DNA of 64,000 nt, taken from Lacticaseibacillus porcinae. Its GTDB lineage: Bacteria; Bacillota; Bacilli; Lactobacillales; Lactobacillaceae. Made by a program: the position numbers and the translations under genes. Numbering within the stretch: the stretch's first letter is position 1; each line of letters begins with the position of its first letter. The stretch covers positions 1-64,000 of the forward strand of contig NZ_RHNS01000004.1 of assembly GCF_003946305.1 (NCBI RefSeq), in the 5' to 3' direction. Below, in pieces: positions 1 through 7,484 of this stretch. The notes under the pieces are model-generated. The model ran no database searches. It saw only the letters and a list, made by a program, of their open reading frames with translations, and was not told the origin of the DNA.

Positions 1-72
1 GATGATAACGAAAAAACTAGCCAAACCAAAAAGAGAAAGCTTGATACAGCAACTTTCTCTTGACTAGTGGTA

Positions 73-464
73 GAAAAGTCCACGAAACAGTCTCCTATTT
101 CGTGGACTTCAGGCTTTTATGCCAACAATATCCAATTACGTCAGTGCAGTGACCAAACATGTTACCAAGTGACGGTTCTGCGTAACTTTGGGGGATTGGC
201 CCAAAACCACTTTAAGGCTTACTCAACTCTGCATTGCCTTTCGTCCACAGACGCCACAAGCATCCCATGTCACCATGAGGAAATCGATCCGGTGTGATCT
301 AGATTGAGCCCGACTGAGCCCTTCACTGTGCCGGCACTTTGAAGCTAGAGATCCAACGACAAATCGTCGCTGCGGATCAGTCTCACTCAGTTTGCGAGGA
401 ACTGCCCCTCGTTGCGAAGTATTACTGACGACCTGCGCTAAGCCGCCCCTTCCTCCTTGAATTC
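73..464 (-). ncRNA. Unrecognised ~390-nt structured RNA, copy A
   Basis: An independent non-coding transcript is inferred from a promoter (-35 TTGAAT at 494-499, 17-nt spacer, -10 TATCCT at 471-476, minus strand) and a terminator hairpin ending in a U-run near 73-110. The body is strongly similar to the region at 41243-41636 in opposite orientation. Shared blocks include AAAGTGGTTTTGGGCCAATC, CACTGCACTGACGTAATTG and AAGTGCCGGCAC. At least one helix covaries: CGAGG/CCTCG here is CGGGG/CCCCG in the other copy. I see no hallmark motifs of tmRNA, RNase P, SRP RNA or a T-box. A 76-codon frame on the opposite strand has no supporting features. Confidence 0.75.
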
Positions 465-470
465 GTGAAA

Positions 471-499
471 AGGATACTGCTTAAACTTATTTTATTCAA
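471..499 (-). promoter_or_regulatory. Promoter of ncRNA copy A
   Basis: TTGAAT (494-499) and TATCCT (471-476) on the minus strand are separated by exactly 17 nt. Transcription would start near 464, close to where the similarity between the two RNA copies begins. Confidence 0.6.
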
Positions 500-529
500 G
501 TGATTTTTGTAAATGCCATGTAAATGTTT

Positions 530-1696
530 TCAGTCGTCGAGGACGTGCACATCCCAAGTTTGACTGCCTTGATTGATCAGCGTTTCTAACCGCCCAAATA
601 ATACCAACACCCAGCCAAAGGCTAAGACAAACGCTTGAATTTCAAAGCTCGTTAAACTCGGCCACCCAAACCACCGAAACCCGAAGTTCAACGCCAACAA
701 CGCGACGGCTACGGCATAAGACGACCACAGAAATTCTTGTGTGACCCCAGGCAATAACCACTTGCAGCCAACGATCAAACCGGCAACTAAGAACACTAAC
801 ATCCCCGCCGCTTGATCATGTAATAAATGCGATGCCGCGTTGTTAGGAAACAACCCGATACAAGCAAGATCAGCACCGATCAACGTCAACATGATCCGCA
901 TCGTCCACAATTTCCAAGAACGCGGGTAACGTTCTTCCAAGGCGACAAACAAGGTATCCACTAACGCGACAAACAATAACGCAGAAATGATCAACGTCAC
1001 GTTAAATTGCCAGGCTTGACTGGCCATGTTCGTCCCTAAGAAACTCAAATTGTGTTGCCACCACCGTCGCGTGTTGTTGGTGGCCATGGCGATCACCATC
1101 CCTGACACGATCACCACCAGCAACAAATTTGATAACATCGTGGTGTCGATGGTCACTGCCGCTTGCATCATAAACGCCGCGACCACTAATAAAAACAACC
1201 AAAAAATCAAAATCGCGGTCAGTCGATCAAAGGTAGCACCAGGAAACAGTTGATCAAGCAACCAAAAGCCGCCGACTAACGCTAACCCTAACATGATCGC
1301 TAACGCCCCGGTGATCACTGGAAAGTTGCGCCAATAGATCCGCGGTACTGTTTTTGCCCGTTGCGCTTGAATGAAAAAGCCGGCAAAAATGATCACACCT
1401 GCCACCACGCCGACGCCGATCACAAAACTCCCTAGCGAGATCCCACCAGACAGCGGCAAGCTTTGAATATTTTGGGTGATCCAATATAAATAAACGCCAA
1501 TGGACAATACCAATGACACCACTAGCGGCAACAACCACATAAAGCGATTGGCAGACACCCGAGCGGCAAGCTTTGGTTGTAAGACTAAGCGACCATTTTT
1601 CACGCTCATTTCCATTGGTGTGTCTTTGGTGATCCCCAATTGTTCACAAACAGCTTTTGGCAAGTGCAAAGCCAGCGCCGTGTCAGATTTTTTCAA
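530..1696 (-). CDS. Membrane protein with N-terminal AbrB/SpoVT-like domain
   Basis: The first ~45 residues resemble an AbrB/MazE swapped-hairpin segment (ALALHLPKAVCEQLGI, then EMSVKNGRLVLQPK). They are followed by about nine or ten hydrophobic segments resembling DUF998-like polytopic proteins. I prefer the TTG start at 1696 because GGGGGA lies 7 nt upstream and the protein then begins MKKSDTALALHLPK. A longer TTG frame from 1732 has no clear ribosome site. The fusion of a DNA- or protein-binding fold to a membrane domain suggests a membrane-tethered regulator or an antitoxin-like sensor, but that is inference. It lies downstream of, and in the same direction as, the ECF gene. Confidence 0.7.
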   Translation of the reverse strand: MKKSDTALALHLPKAVCEQLGITKDTPMEMSVKNGRLVLQPKLAARVSANRFMWLLPLVVSLVLSIGVYLYWITQNIQSLPLSGGISLGSFVIGVGVVAGVIIFAGFFIQAQRAKTVPRIYWRNFPVITGALAIMLGLALVGGFWLLDQLFPGATFDRLTAILIFWLFLLVVAAFMMQAAVTIDTTMLSNLLLVVIVSGMVIAMATNNTRRWWQHNLSFLGTNMASQAWQFNVTLIISALLFVALVDTLFVALEERYPRSWKLWTMRIMLTLIGADLACIGLFPNNAASHLLHDQAAGMLVFLVAGLIVGCKWLLPGVTQEFLWSSYAVAVALLALNFGFRWFGWPSLTSFEIQAFVLAFGWVLVLFGRLETLINQGSQTWDVHVLDD

Positions 1697-1747
1697 GGTG
1701 TGTTCCCCCATTTCCATTGACCATTCTAACAAAATTCACCAGACAAT

Positions 1748-1780
1748 GAAAAAGGCCTCGTCGCCAAGACGAAACCTTGA
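1748..1780 (-). terminator. Terminator after ECF S-component gene
   Basis: On the minus strand a hairpin with AAGG/CCTT and CGTC/GACG pairs is followed by a U-run. It lies between the ECF gene and the AbrB-like membrane gene. Confidence 0.6.
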
Positions 1781-1784
1781 AAAA

Positions 1785-2387
1785 TTATGCCCGTTTAAGG
1801 CCTAACCGTTTCACAGAAAATAACGCCCCAACGATCAACGGGGTCAAAATCATCGCCCCGAGCACTTCAGGTACCCCGTTAGCACCGACCACGCCCATCA
1901 ACACTTTGAGCAAGCCGCTAGAGGTGACGCCATAAGCTTTGGCGACAGGACCAGTATATAACCAACCCATCAACGCAACCACTAACACGGTGTTGGTCAA
2001 CGTTCCAAGCGCTGCGGCGATGACACTGGCCACTGTTTGATTGTGAAAACGATGATATAACGCGGTAAACACCACGCCTGCCACTAAGCCGACTAACACC
2101 CGCGGCACCACCGAAATGATCGGATTGGTGAACACGATCGGATCAAGGGGTGACGTCGGTGCTGTCAATGCCCGCACGATCGTGAAAAGTCCCCACATCA
2201 ACCCGATGAACATGCCATCCCATGGGCCTAACACGATCGCCGCAACGATCACCGTGATATGAATGATCGTTAAGCTGGTGAAACCTAAGGGAATGAACCC
2301 AAGCATTGGGACCATCGTTTGTAAAATGATCAAAGCCGTGAGCAACGCACGCAAGGTGATGCGCGATGCTTTGGAGCGTTTATTCAT
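1785..2387 (-). CDS. ECF transporter S component
   Basis: This 200-residue protein has about six hydrophobic helices and the layout of energy-coupling factor substrate-binding (S) subunits (PF12822-like). It has a short basic N-terminus (MNKRSKASRITLRALLTA), a helix with FIPLGFTSLTIIHI, and a GPWDGMFIGLMWG segment. S components bind a vitamin or other micronutrient and work with the shared EcfA/A'/T module, which is not encoded here, so this is a group II (solitary) type. The substrate cannot be assigned from sequence alone; a vitamin such as pantothenate or folate is possible. The start is supported by GGAGAAG upstream of ATG. Confidence 0.8.
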   Translation of the reverse strand: MNKRSKASRITLRALLTALIILQTMVPMLGFIPLGFTSLTIIHITVIVAAIVLGPWDGMFIGLMWGLFTIVRALTAPTSPLDPIVFTNPIISVVPRVLVGLVAGVVFTALYHRFHNQTVASVIAAALGTLTNTVLVVALMGWLYTGPVAKAYGVTSSGLLKVLMGVVGANGVPEVLGAMILTPLIVGALFSVKRLGLKRA

Positions 2388-2486
2388 GAACTTCTCCTCC
2401 AGAAAATAACAATTGTGCGGCTATTATGGCACAACTTTTCTGATTTTGCACGATTAATTGTTAAGGGGGTCGCCAAAAAAATAATG

Positions 2487-2516
2487 TTGACAAGGTTGTA
2501 AGTCATGGGTTAAAGT
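2487..2516 (+). promoter_or_regulatory. Promoter of the cysteine leader/operon
   Basis: A perfect -35 TTGACA (2487-2492) is followed after 18 nt by TAAAGT (2511-2516). The transcript would begin about 10 nt before the ribosome site of the leader peptide ORF. Confidence 0.5.
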
Positions 2517-2542
2517 GACCCTATTCTTAATTCGGGAGGACA

Positions 2543-2626
2543 ATGATGATGTTAATGCCAACTTACAACATGAATTGTTGCTGTCAGACAGCGCGCTTGA
2601 AGCGATGTCTGGCCTGTTTGCATTGA
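2543..2626 (+). CDS. Cys-rich leader peptide (putative attenuator)
   Basis: A 27-codon ORF follows GGGAGG (2534-2539). It starts at one of three consecutive ATG codons (2543, 2546 or 2549; the latter two are better spaced). The peptide begins MMMLMPTYNMN and then has three Cys codons in a row at 2576-2584, with two more at 2606 and 2615, so five of 27 residues are Cys. It is followed by several hairpins and a strong terminator, then by a cysteine/methionine operon. This is the arrangement of a ribosome-mediated attenuation leader that senses charged tRNA-Cys. That role is inferred; the frame, ribosome site, Cys run and terminator are visible directly. Confidence 0.7.
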   Translation: MMMLMPTYNMNCCCQTARLKRCLACLH

Positions 2627-2710
2627 CTCATTGTCTTAAAATGAGTCCAGTGCCCAGGTGGGGACTGGTTTCGGCGCGCTAACCAATTTTTGGTTGACGC
2701 GCCTTTTTTT
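2583..2710 (+). promoter_or_regulatory. Attenuator hairpins and terminator before cysK operon
   Basis: Successive stems are CAGACA/TGTCTG (2585-2611, inside the leader ORF), GACTCATT/AATGAGTC (about 2624-2647), CCAGT-CCC/GGG-ACTGG (2647-2668), and a terminator GGCGCG plus AACCAA / TTGGTT plus CGCGCC (2673-2703) followed by seven T residues. The segment AGCGCGCT inside the leader ORF can also pair with the left arm of the terminator. Which pairing is the antiterminator is not resolved. Confidence 0.6.
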
Positions 2711-2715
2711 GTCCA

Positions 2716-2830
2716 GAGTTTTACCAAGCGCTTTTAGCTGACCAGGTAGCCTAGCGTCAGTGCTTGAGCCTGGGCTTTGGCTCGAGTGCTGATGCGTAGC
2801 TAGCTGTGTCAGCGTTGCTTGGTAAAACTC
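2716..2830. repeat. Long imperfect palindrome (115 bp)
   Basis: Perfect 14-bp ends GAGTTTTACCAAGC/GCTTGGTAAAACTC enclose further paired arms such as GCTGAC/GTCAGC and TTGAGCC/GGCTCGA, with a loop containing TGGGCTTT. It lies between the leader terminator and the cysK ribosome site. A similar G-rich loop (CTGGGCTTTGG) tops the hairpin at 41042-41143. Confidence 0.65.
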
Positions 2831-2886
2831 GACGTCGCGCTTTGTTTCGCAACGTCACATAGCCCTTTCGAAAAATGGAGAAACAC

Positions 2887-3795
2887 ATGTTAATCAAACA
2901 TATTCAAGAAACGATCGGCCACACCCCATTATTCGAACTCCCGATCCAAACCCCAAACAATGTCCACATTTTCGCCAAGCTCGAAATGTTCAACCCTGGC
3001 GGCAGCATCAAAGATCGCCTCGGCGAATACATGTTGCAAGATGCTGAACGTCGCGGCTTACTCACCGCAAACACCACGATCATCGAACCCACTGCCGGCA
3101 ACACTGGCATCGGCGTTGCCCTTGCCGCACAAGCGCGGCACTTGCCAGTGATTTTGGTGGTACCGAAACATTTTTCAGCAGAAAAGCAAACCTTGATGAA
3201 AGCCCTCGGTGCAAAGTTGATCAATACGCCAAGTGATCAAGGCATTGTCGGTGCGATCAACAAAGCTGAAGCACTGGCTGCAAGCATTCCTGATAGCTTC
3301 GTGCCAATGCAATTCAAAAATCCTGCTAATCCTGGCACCTACTACCACACCCTAGGCCCTGAGATCACGCAAGACTTGCATGCACCGATCGCCGCCTTTG
3401 TTGCTGGCGCCGGCTCTGGTGGCACCTTTGCAGGAGTAGCGGCGTACTTAAAAGCTGAAGATCCCCATACTAAAGTGATCGCGGTAGAACCTGAAGGCTC
3501 GATTTTAAACGGTGGCAAGCCTCATCCTCACCGCACTGAAGGTATCGGTGTGGAATTCATTCCCCCATTTTTCAAACATCTACAAATCGACAAAACCTTG
3601 ACGATCGCTGATGATGATGCCTTTGCGCAAGTCAAAAACATGGCGCAAACTGCAGGGTTGTTCATCGGCAGTTCCAGTGGTGCCGCGTTAGCAGCCAGCT
3701 TACAACTTGCAGAATCGTTGCCTGCTGGTTCAAACATCGTCACCATTTTCCCAGACAGCGCAGAACGTTACTTAAGCGAAAACATTTACGACTAA
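2887..3795 (+). CDS. cysK: PLP-dependent cysteine synthase / cystathionine beta-synthase-like
   Basis: This 302-residue fold-type II PLP enzyme has the PLP lysine motif GGSIKDRLG, the substrate loop PTAGNTGIG, the phosphate-binding GAGSGGTF, and GSSSGAALA near the C-terminus. It makes cysteine from O-acetylserine, or cystathionine from serine plus homocysteine. Lactobacillus orthologues in cysK-ctl-cysE clusters are reported to act in cysteine formation from methionine. I chose ATG 2887 because GGAG lies 6-7 nt upstream; the in-frame ATG at 2875 has no ribosome site. It is the first gene of a three-gene operon, with the next gene 11 nt downstream. Confidence 0.9.
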   Translation: MLIKHIQETIGHTPLFELPIQTPNNVHIFAKLEMFNPGGSIKDRLGEYMLQDAERRGLLTANTTIIEPTAGNTGIGVALAAQARHLPVILVVPKHFSAEKQTLMKALGAKLINTPSDQGIVGAINKAEALAASIPDSFVPMQFKNPANPGTYYHTLGPEITQDLHAPIAAFVAGAGSGGTFAGVAAYLKAEDPHTKVIAVEPEGSILNGGKPHPHRTEGIGVEFIPPFFKHLQIDKTLTIADDDAFAQVKNMAQTAGLFIGSSSGAALAASLQLAESLPAGSNIVTIFPDSAERYLSENIYD

Positions 3796-3806
3796 GGAGA
3801 ACACTC

Positions 3807-4946
3807 ATGAAATTACAAACCCAATTGATTCACGGCGGCATCTCAGAAGATAAGCAAACTGGTGCGGTATCGATGCCGATCTACATGGCCTCGACTTTCC
3901 ATCAAACCCATATCGGTCAAGCGAAATACGAATACTCCCGCACTTCAAACCCGACGCGACAAGCCGTTGAAGCCTTAGTCGCAGATATTGAACAAGGCAC
4001 CGCAGGCTTTGCTTTTGCGTCAGGGTCTGCGGCGATCACGACGGTATTTTCCATGTTTAACGCTGGCGATCACATTGTCGTCGGCAACGATGTCTATGGC
4101 GGGACGTTCCGGTTGCTCAACCAAGTGTTCAAACGTTTAGGCCTCACCTTTACAGCGGTGGACACTCGCGACTTAGACGCCGTCGAACACGCCATCACCA
4201 AAGACACTAAAGCCATTTACTTGGAAACCCCGACGAATCCATTGTTACACGTGTCAGACATTGAGGCCTTAGCAAAGTTGGCCCATGCGCACAACATTTT
4301 GGCGATCATCGATAACACCTTCGCTAGCCCGATCGTTCAACAACCCTTAACGTTGGGCGTCGACATTGTCTTGCACTCTGCTTCCAAGTACTTAGGCGGC
4401 CACTCTGATGTGATCGCTGGCGTCGTCGTGGTCAAAGATCCTGACCTCGCAGAACAAATCGGCTTTTTGCAAAATGCGATCGGCGCGATTTTAGCCCCGC
4501 AAGAAGCTTGGTTGTTGCAACGTGGGATCAAAACATTAGCCTTGCGGATGCAAGCGCACCTCGCTAACACCGCAACCTTGTTCGAATTTCTCAAAGCGCA
4601 GCCAGAAGTCGCCAAGATCTATTACCCAGGCGACCCTGACAACCCTGATTATGCCATTGCCAAAAAGCAAATGCATGGCTTCGGTGCCATGTTGAGTTTT
4701 GAATTACAACCAGGCTTAGACCCGCAAAAGTTCGTGGAAAACTTGCATGTGATCACCTTAGCAGAATCCCTTGGCGCCTTGGAATCATTGATCGAAATTC
4801 CAAGTTTAATGACCCACAGCTCAGTGCCTCGCGACATTCGCTTAGCTAACGGCATTCAAGATGAATTGATCCGCTTATCTGTCGGCGTGGAAGCCGTCGA
4901 CGACTTGAAAGCAGATCTAACGGCAGGCTTTGCCGCGTTGAAATAA
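3807..4946 (+). CDS. Cystathionine gamma-lyase / gamma-synthase family enzyme
   Basis: This 379-residue member of the Cys/Met metabolism PLP family has YEYSRTSNPTR near the N-terminus, FASGSAAI, YGGT..L, the PLP aspartate in IIDNTFASP, and the PLP lysine in HSASKYLGGHSD. The C-terminal SLGALESLIEIPSLMTHSS is typical. It cleaves cystathionine to cysteine (gamma-lyase) or forms it from an activated homoserine (gamma-synthase); sequence alone does not separate these. Operon context with a CysK/CBS-like enzyme, plus the Cys-codon leader, favours reverse transsulfuration to cysteine. A good ribosome site (AAGGAG) precedes ATG. Confidence 0.9.
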   Translation: MKLQTQLIHGGISEDKQTGAVSMPIYMASTFHQTHIGQAKYEYSRTSNPTRQAVEALVADIEQGTAGFAFASGSAAITTVFSMFNAGDHIVVGNDVYGGTFRLLNQVFKRLGLTFTAVDTRDLDAVEHAITKDTKAIYLETPTNPLLHVSDIEALAKLAHAHNILAIIDNTFASPIVQQPLTLGVDIVLHSASKYLGGHSDVIAGVVVVKDPDLAEQIGFLQNAIGAILAPQEAWLLQRGIKTLALRMQAHLANTATLFEFLKAQPEVAKIYYPGDPDNPDYAIAKKQMHGFGAMLSFELQPGLDPQKFVENLHVITLAESLGALESLIEIPSLMTHSSVPRDIRLANGIQDELIRLSVGVEAVDDLKADLTAGFAALK

Positions 4947-5671
4947 TGTTGGCCGTCGGGTTATTGGTGTTGATGCATGATAAAGTCCAAGCAATCAATG
5001 ATTGGCAAAATGCTTTAGGTCCACAAGTTCAACTCCACGCCTTTTATCCCAAAAGCCATGTTCCTGCACATGCTGGCGTGATGCAGGCCCTGGACTTAAA
5101 GCAGGCACTACAAATGGATGTCTTCATTGTGACTGGCGCGCCGATCGATCGCCTTGATTTCAAAGACGTGTGGTATTACGCCGAAGTCGCGCAATTGATC
5201 GACGCGTTGCAATCTGCCGCGATCCCACAACTATACTCATGCTGGGGCGCCATGGCGGCATTGCATCATGAATTCGGCATCGCTAAACATCTCCTGCCAC
5301 AAAAGTTGTTCGGCGTGTATCCTCAACATCAACGCCTAGCGTCACCTTTGCTCAACGGCTTGCCAGAACATTTCCTCGCACCGCATGCACGGTTTGCGGA
5401 TATTTCAATAGAAGCAATTGATCGCGAACTTGATTTAATTGCCACTACCACTAACGGGCATCCCTTTTTAGCGACTGCTGGTCAACAAACCTTTTTGTTC
5501 GCGCATCTCGAATATCAGCGCTTCGGCTTGTGGCAAGAAGCGCAGCGTTCGCATAGCGACTTAGCGTTTAATGATGATCCGCTGCATCATTGGGCCTGGG
5601 AAAATACCCGCCAAGTCTTTTTCGACAACTGGCAACAATCTGTCAAACAACAATTGAAGCTCGCACAATAA
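4946..5671 (+). CDS. MetA/HTS-family O-acyltransferase (homoserine or serine)
   Basis: This 241-residue homoserine O-succinyltransferase-family protein has GAPIDRLDFKDVWYYAE and the nucleophile cysteine in YSCWGAMAALHHEFGI, followed by LFGVYPQH. Classic MetA is about 300 residues, so this is a short form. In lactic acid bacteria the gene third in cysK-ctl-cysE clusters is reported to acetylate serine rather than succinylate homoserine; that would fit the leader, but the substrate is not provable here. Its ATG overlaps the stop of the preceding gene by one base, so translation is probably coupled. Confidence 0.8.
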   Translation: MLAVGLLVLMHDKVQAINDWQNALGPQVQLHAFYPKSHVPAHAGVMQALDLKQALQMDVFIVTGAPIDRLDFKDVWYYAEVAQLIDALQSAAIPQLYSCWGAMAALHHEFGIAKHLLPQKLFGVYPQHQRLASPLLNGLPEHFLAPHARFADISIEAIDRELDLIATTTNGHPFLATAGQQTFLFAHLEYQRFGLWQEAQRSHSDLAFNDDPLHHWAWENTRQVFFDNWQQSVKQQLKLAQ

Positions 5672-5711
5672 AAAATCACGCTCACAGAATCTTTCTGTGA
5701 GCGTGATTTTT
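5672..5711. terminator. Bidirectional terminator between operon and glmU
   Basis: A near-perfect hairpin (AAAATCACGCTCACAGA / TCTGTGAGCGTGATTTT) has T-runs on both strands. It ends the plus-strand sulfur operon and the minus-strand glmU. Confidence 0.9.
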
Positions 5712-5713
5712 AA

Positions 5714-7102
5714 TTAGTTCCAATCAGGATCATCAGCGATCGGCAAGCGATCCCAGAAGTTCTCCTTGTTGGTTTGACGACTGCGGGCGATGCCCATGGC
5801 GTGGAATGGCACATCTTTGGTGATGGTCGAACCAGCAGCGACAAAAGAGTGGTCTGCTAAATTAACTGGTGCCACAATATTTGAGTTCGAACCGATAAAC
5901 GACTTGTCGCCGACATTGGAGTGGAACTTTTGCACGCCATCGTAGTTGACGAAGACGACGCCGCAGCCGATGTTGATGTCTGAACCTAACGTTGCATCCC
6001 CGACATAACTTAAGTGACCGAGCTTGGTGCGTGCACCAAGGGTGGCTTTCTTGACTTCACAGAAGTTCCCGATATGAACGTCTTCGCCAATATCAGATTG
6101 TGGCCGCAAGTGGGAGTTCGGACCGATGTTTGAGCCTTTGTGCATGATCGAATCTTCAATGGTGGAGCTGGTGATGGTGACATTGTCTTCGATCGTCGCG
6201 TTGATCAATTCAGAATGGGTGCCGACCACACAGTTAGAACCGATGGTGGTGTGGCCTTTCAAATAAACGCCAGGTTCAATGATCGTGTCATTGCCGATGG
6301 TGACATCAGCGTCGATATAAGTGGTGTCAGGATCGATCATGGTGACGCCATTTTTCATGTGGGCGACGTTGATGCGTTGTTGCATCACTTTGGTAGCCGC
6401 GGCCAAAGCGACCCGATCGTTAACGCCCATCGATTCGGAAAAATCATCCATGGTGTAGGCGCCGATCGCTTCGCCTTGGGCTTTCAAGATACCGATCACA
6501 TCTGGCAAGTAGTATTCACCTTGCGCGTTGTCGTTGCCGACTTGATGCAATGTTTTGAACAAGGTTTGGTTGTCGAAAACGTAAACGCCGGTGTTGATTT
6601 CATGCACCGCTGCTTCTTCAGGAGTGGCGTCTTTTTGTTCCACGATTTTTTCAACGTTGCCGTCAGCGTTGCGGATCACGCGGCCGTAGCCGAAAGGTTC
6701 TGGGGCGTTGGCAGTCAAAACGGTTGCCAATACGCCTGCTTGTTCATGATAAGCAAACAGTTTTTCAAAAGTGTCTGCAGTAAACAATGGGGTATCGCCA
6801 CTAGCGATCAACGTGATGCCTGCTTTGTCGCCAAGTAATGGTTCTGCTTGCAATACCGCGTGGCCGGTGCCGAGTTGTTCGGCTTGTAAAACGAATTGGG
6901 TGCGGTCGCCTAAGGCTTTTTCAACGTCTTGGGCGCCGTGGCCAACAACAGTGACCACTTGATCTTGATGGGTTTGTTCCACTTGGGTCAACACGTGATC
7001 GACCATCGGCTTGCCGCAAACTTTGTGTAACACCTTATACAATGAAGACTTCATCCGCGTGCCTTTACCAGCCGCAAGAATGATCGTGAATTTAGCAGAC
7101 AT
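5714..7102 (-). CDS. glmU: Bifunctional UDP-GlcNAc pyrophosphorylase / GlcN-1-P acetyltransferase
   Basis: This 462-residue protein has full GlmU architecture. The N-terminal nucleotidyltransferase carries [19 protein letters not shown] and GTGHAVLQA. The C-terminal left-handed beta-helix is built from hexapeptide repeats and ends with an acetyl-CoA site ([20 protein letters not shown]). It makes UDP-N-acetylglucosamine for peptidoglycan and teichoic acids in the cytoplasm. It is the last member here of the conserved order metG-tatD-rnmV-rsmA-veg-ispE-purR-glmU. A palindromic repeat and the VanZ/RDD gene now separate it from purR. Confidence 0.97.
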   Translation of the reverse strand: MSAKFTIILAAGKGTRMKSSLYKVLHKVCGKPMVDHVLTQVEQTHQDQVVTVVGHGAQDVEKALGDRTQFVLQAEQLGTGHAVLQAEPLLGDKAGITLIASGDTPLFTADTFEKLFAYHEQAGVLATVLTANAPEPFGYGRVIRNADGNVEKIVEQKDATPEEAAVHEINTGVYVFDNQTLFKTLHQVGNDNAQGEYYLPDVIGILKAQGEAIGAYTMDDFSESMGVNDRVALAAATKVMQQRINVAHMKNGVTMIDPDTTYIDADVTIGNDTIIEPGVYLKGHTTIGSNCVVGTHSELINATIEDNVTITSSTIEDSIMHKGSNIGPNSHLRPQSDIGEDVHIGNFCEVKKATLGARTKLGHLSYVGDATLGSDINIGCGVVFVNYDGVQKFHSNVGDKSFIGSNSNIVAPVNLADHSFVAAGSTITKDVPFHAMGIARSRQTNKENFWDRLPIADDPDWN

Positions 7103-7201
7103 GATGTGCTCCTTTAAATTTCGTGTATAGCTCCATCATAGCCAATGCGAGCGCCGCTGACAAGAAAAGCATTGGGGTATACCAATTGCGCGTGGGTGGT
7201 C

Positions 7202-7390
7202 GGTGAACGGGGCTTGGGACTCCAGCTGGCCGCCACGGCATAGTAAGGGCCCTCGGCCGAGCTAACTTGAGTCAATCGCTTCGCGCTTTCCTCAAGTGGA
7301 TCTCGACCTGCGGAACGCAGTAGCCGATAAATCGGCAACTGCGTTCTTACTATGCCGCGACGGCCAGCTTCCGTCCCAAGCCCCGTTCAC
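7202..7390. repeat. Cloverleaf palindromic element, copy 1
   Basis: Ends are a perfect 19-bp inverted repeat from GGTGAACGGGGCTTGGGAC (7202-7220) to its complement (7372-7390). Inside are CGGCATAGTAAG/CTTACTATGCCG, an arm ACTTGAG/CTCAAGT, and a hairpin GAACGCAGT-GCCGAT/ATCGGC-ACTGCGTTC. The family core includes CTCGGCCGAGCTAACTT and GTGGATCTCGACCTGCGG. Four related copies lie at 9744, 18702, 31788 and 35376. Confidence 0.9.
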
Positions 7391-7442
7391 CTACGCTGTT
7401 GCTTACATGATCCATGTAATTGATGCAGTCATCGGTAGTCAA

Positions 7443-7476
7443 ACAAAAAAGTCGAACATCTTCACGACATTCGACT
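7443..7476 (-). terminator. Terminator after purR-VanZ/RDD operon
   Basis: On the minus strand AAGTCGAA/TTCGACTT is followed by a U-run, just after the stop of the VanZ/RDD gene. Confidence 0.75.
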
Positions 7477-7484
7477 TCACTTCA

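Noticed and set aside
67-297. 76-codon frame on the plus strand
   Set aside because: It lies inside ncRNA copy A on the opposite strand. There is no ribosome site, and its protein is not preserved in copy B.
2640-2710. T-box leader for cysK
   Set aside because: An AGGTGGGGAC string was seen, but there is no GGTGGNACCGCG element or specifier loop. The Cys-rich peptide ORF explains the leader better.
6140-6838. 232-codon frame opposite glmU
   Set aside because: This is an antisense shadow of a strongly conserved gene, with no ribosome site and His/Asp/Val-rich nonsense composition.
7202-7390. Insertion sequence or MITE with target duplication
   Set aside because: The ends are palindromic, but I could not see a constant target duplication or a transposase, so I list it only as a structured repeat.
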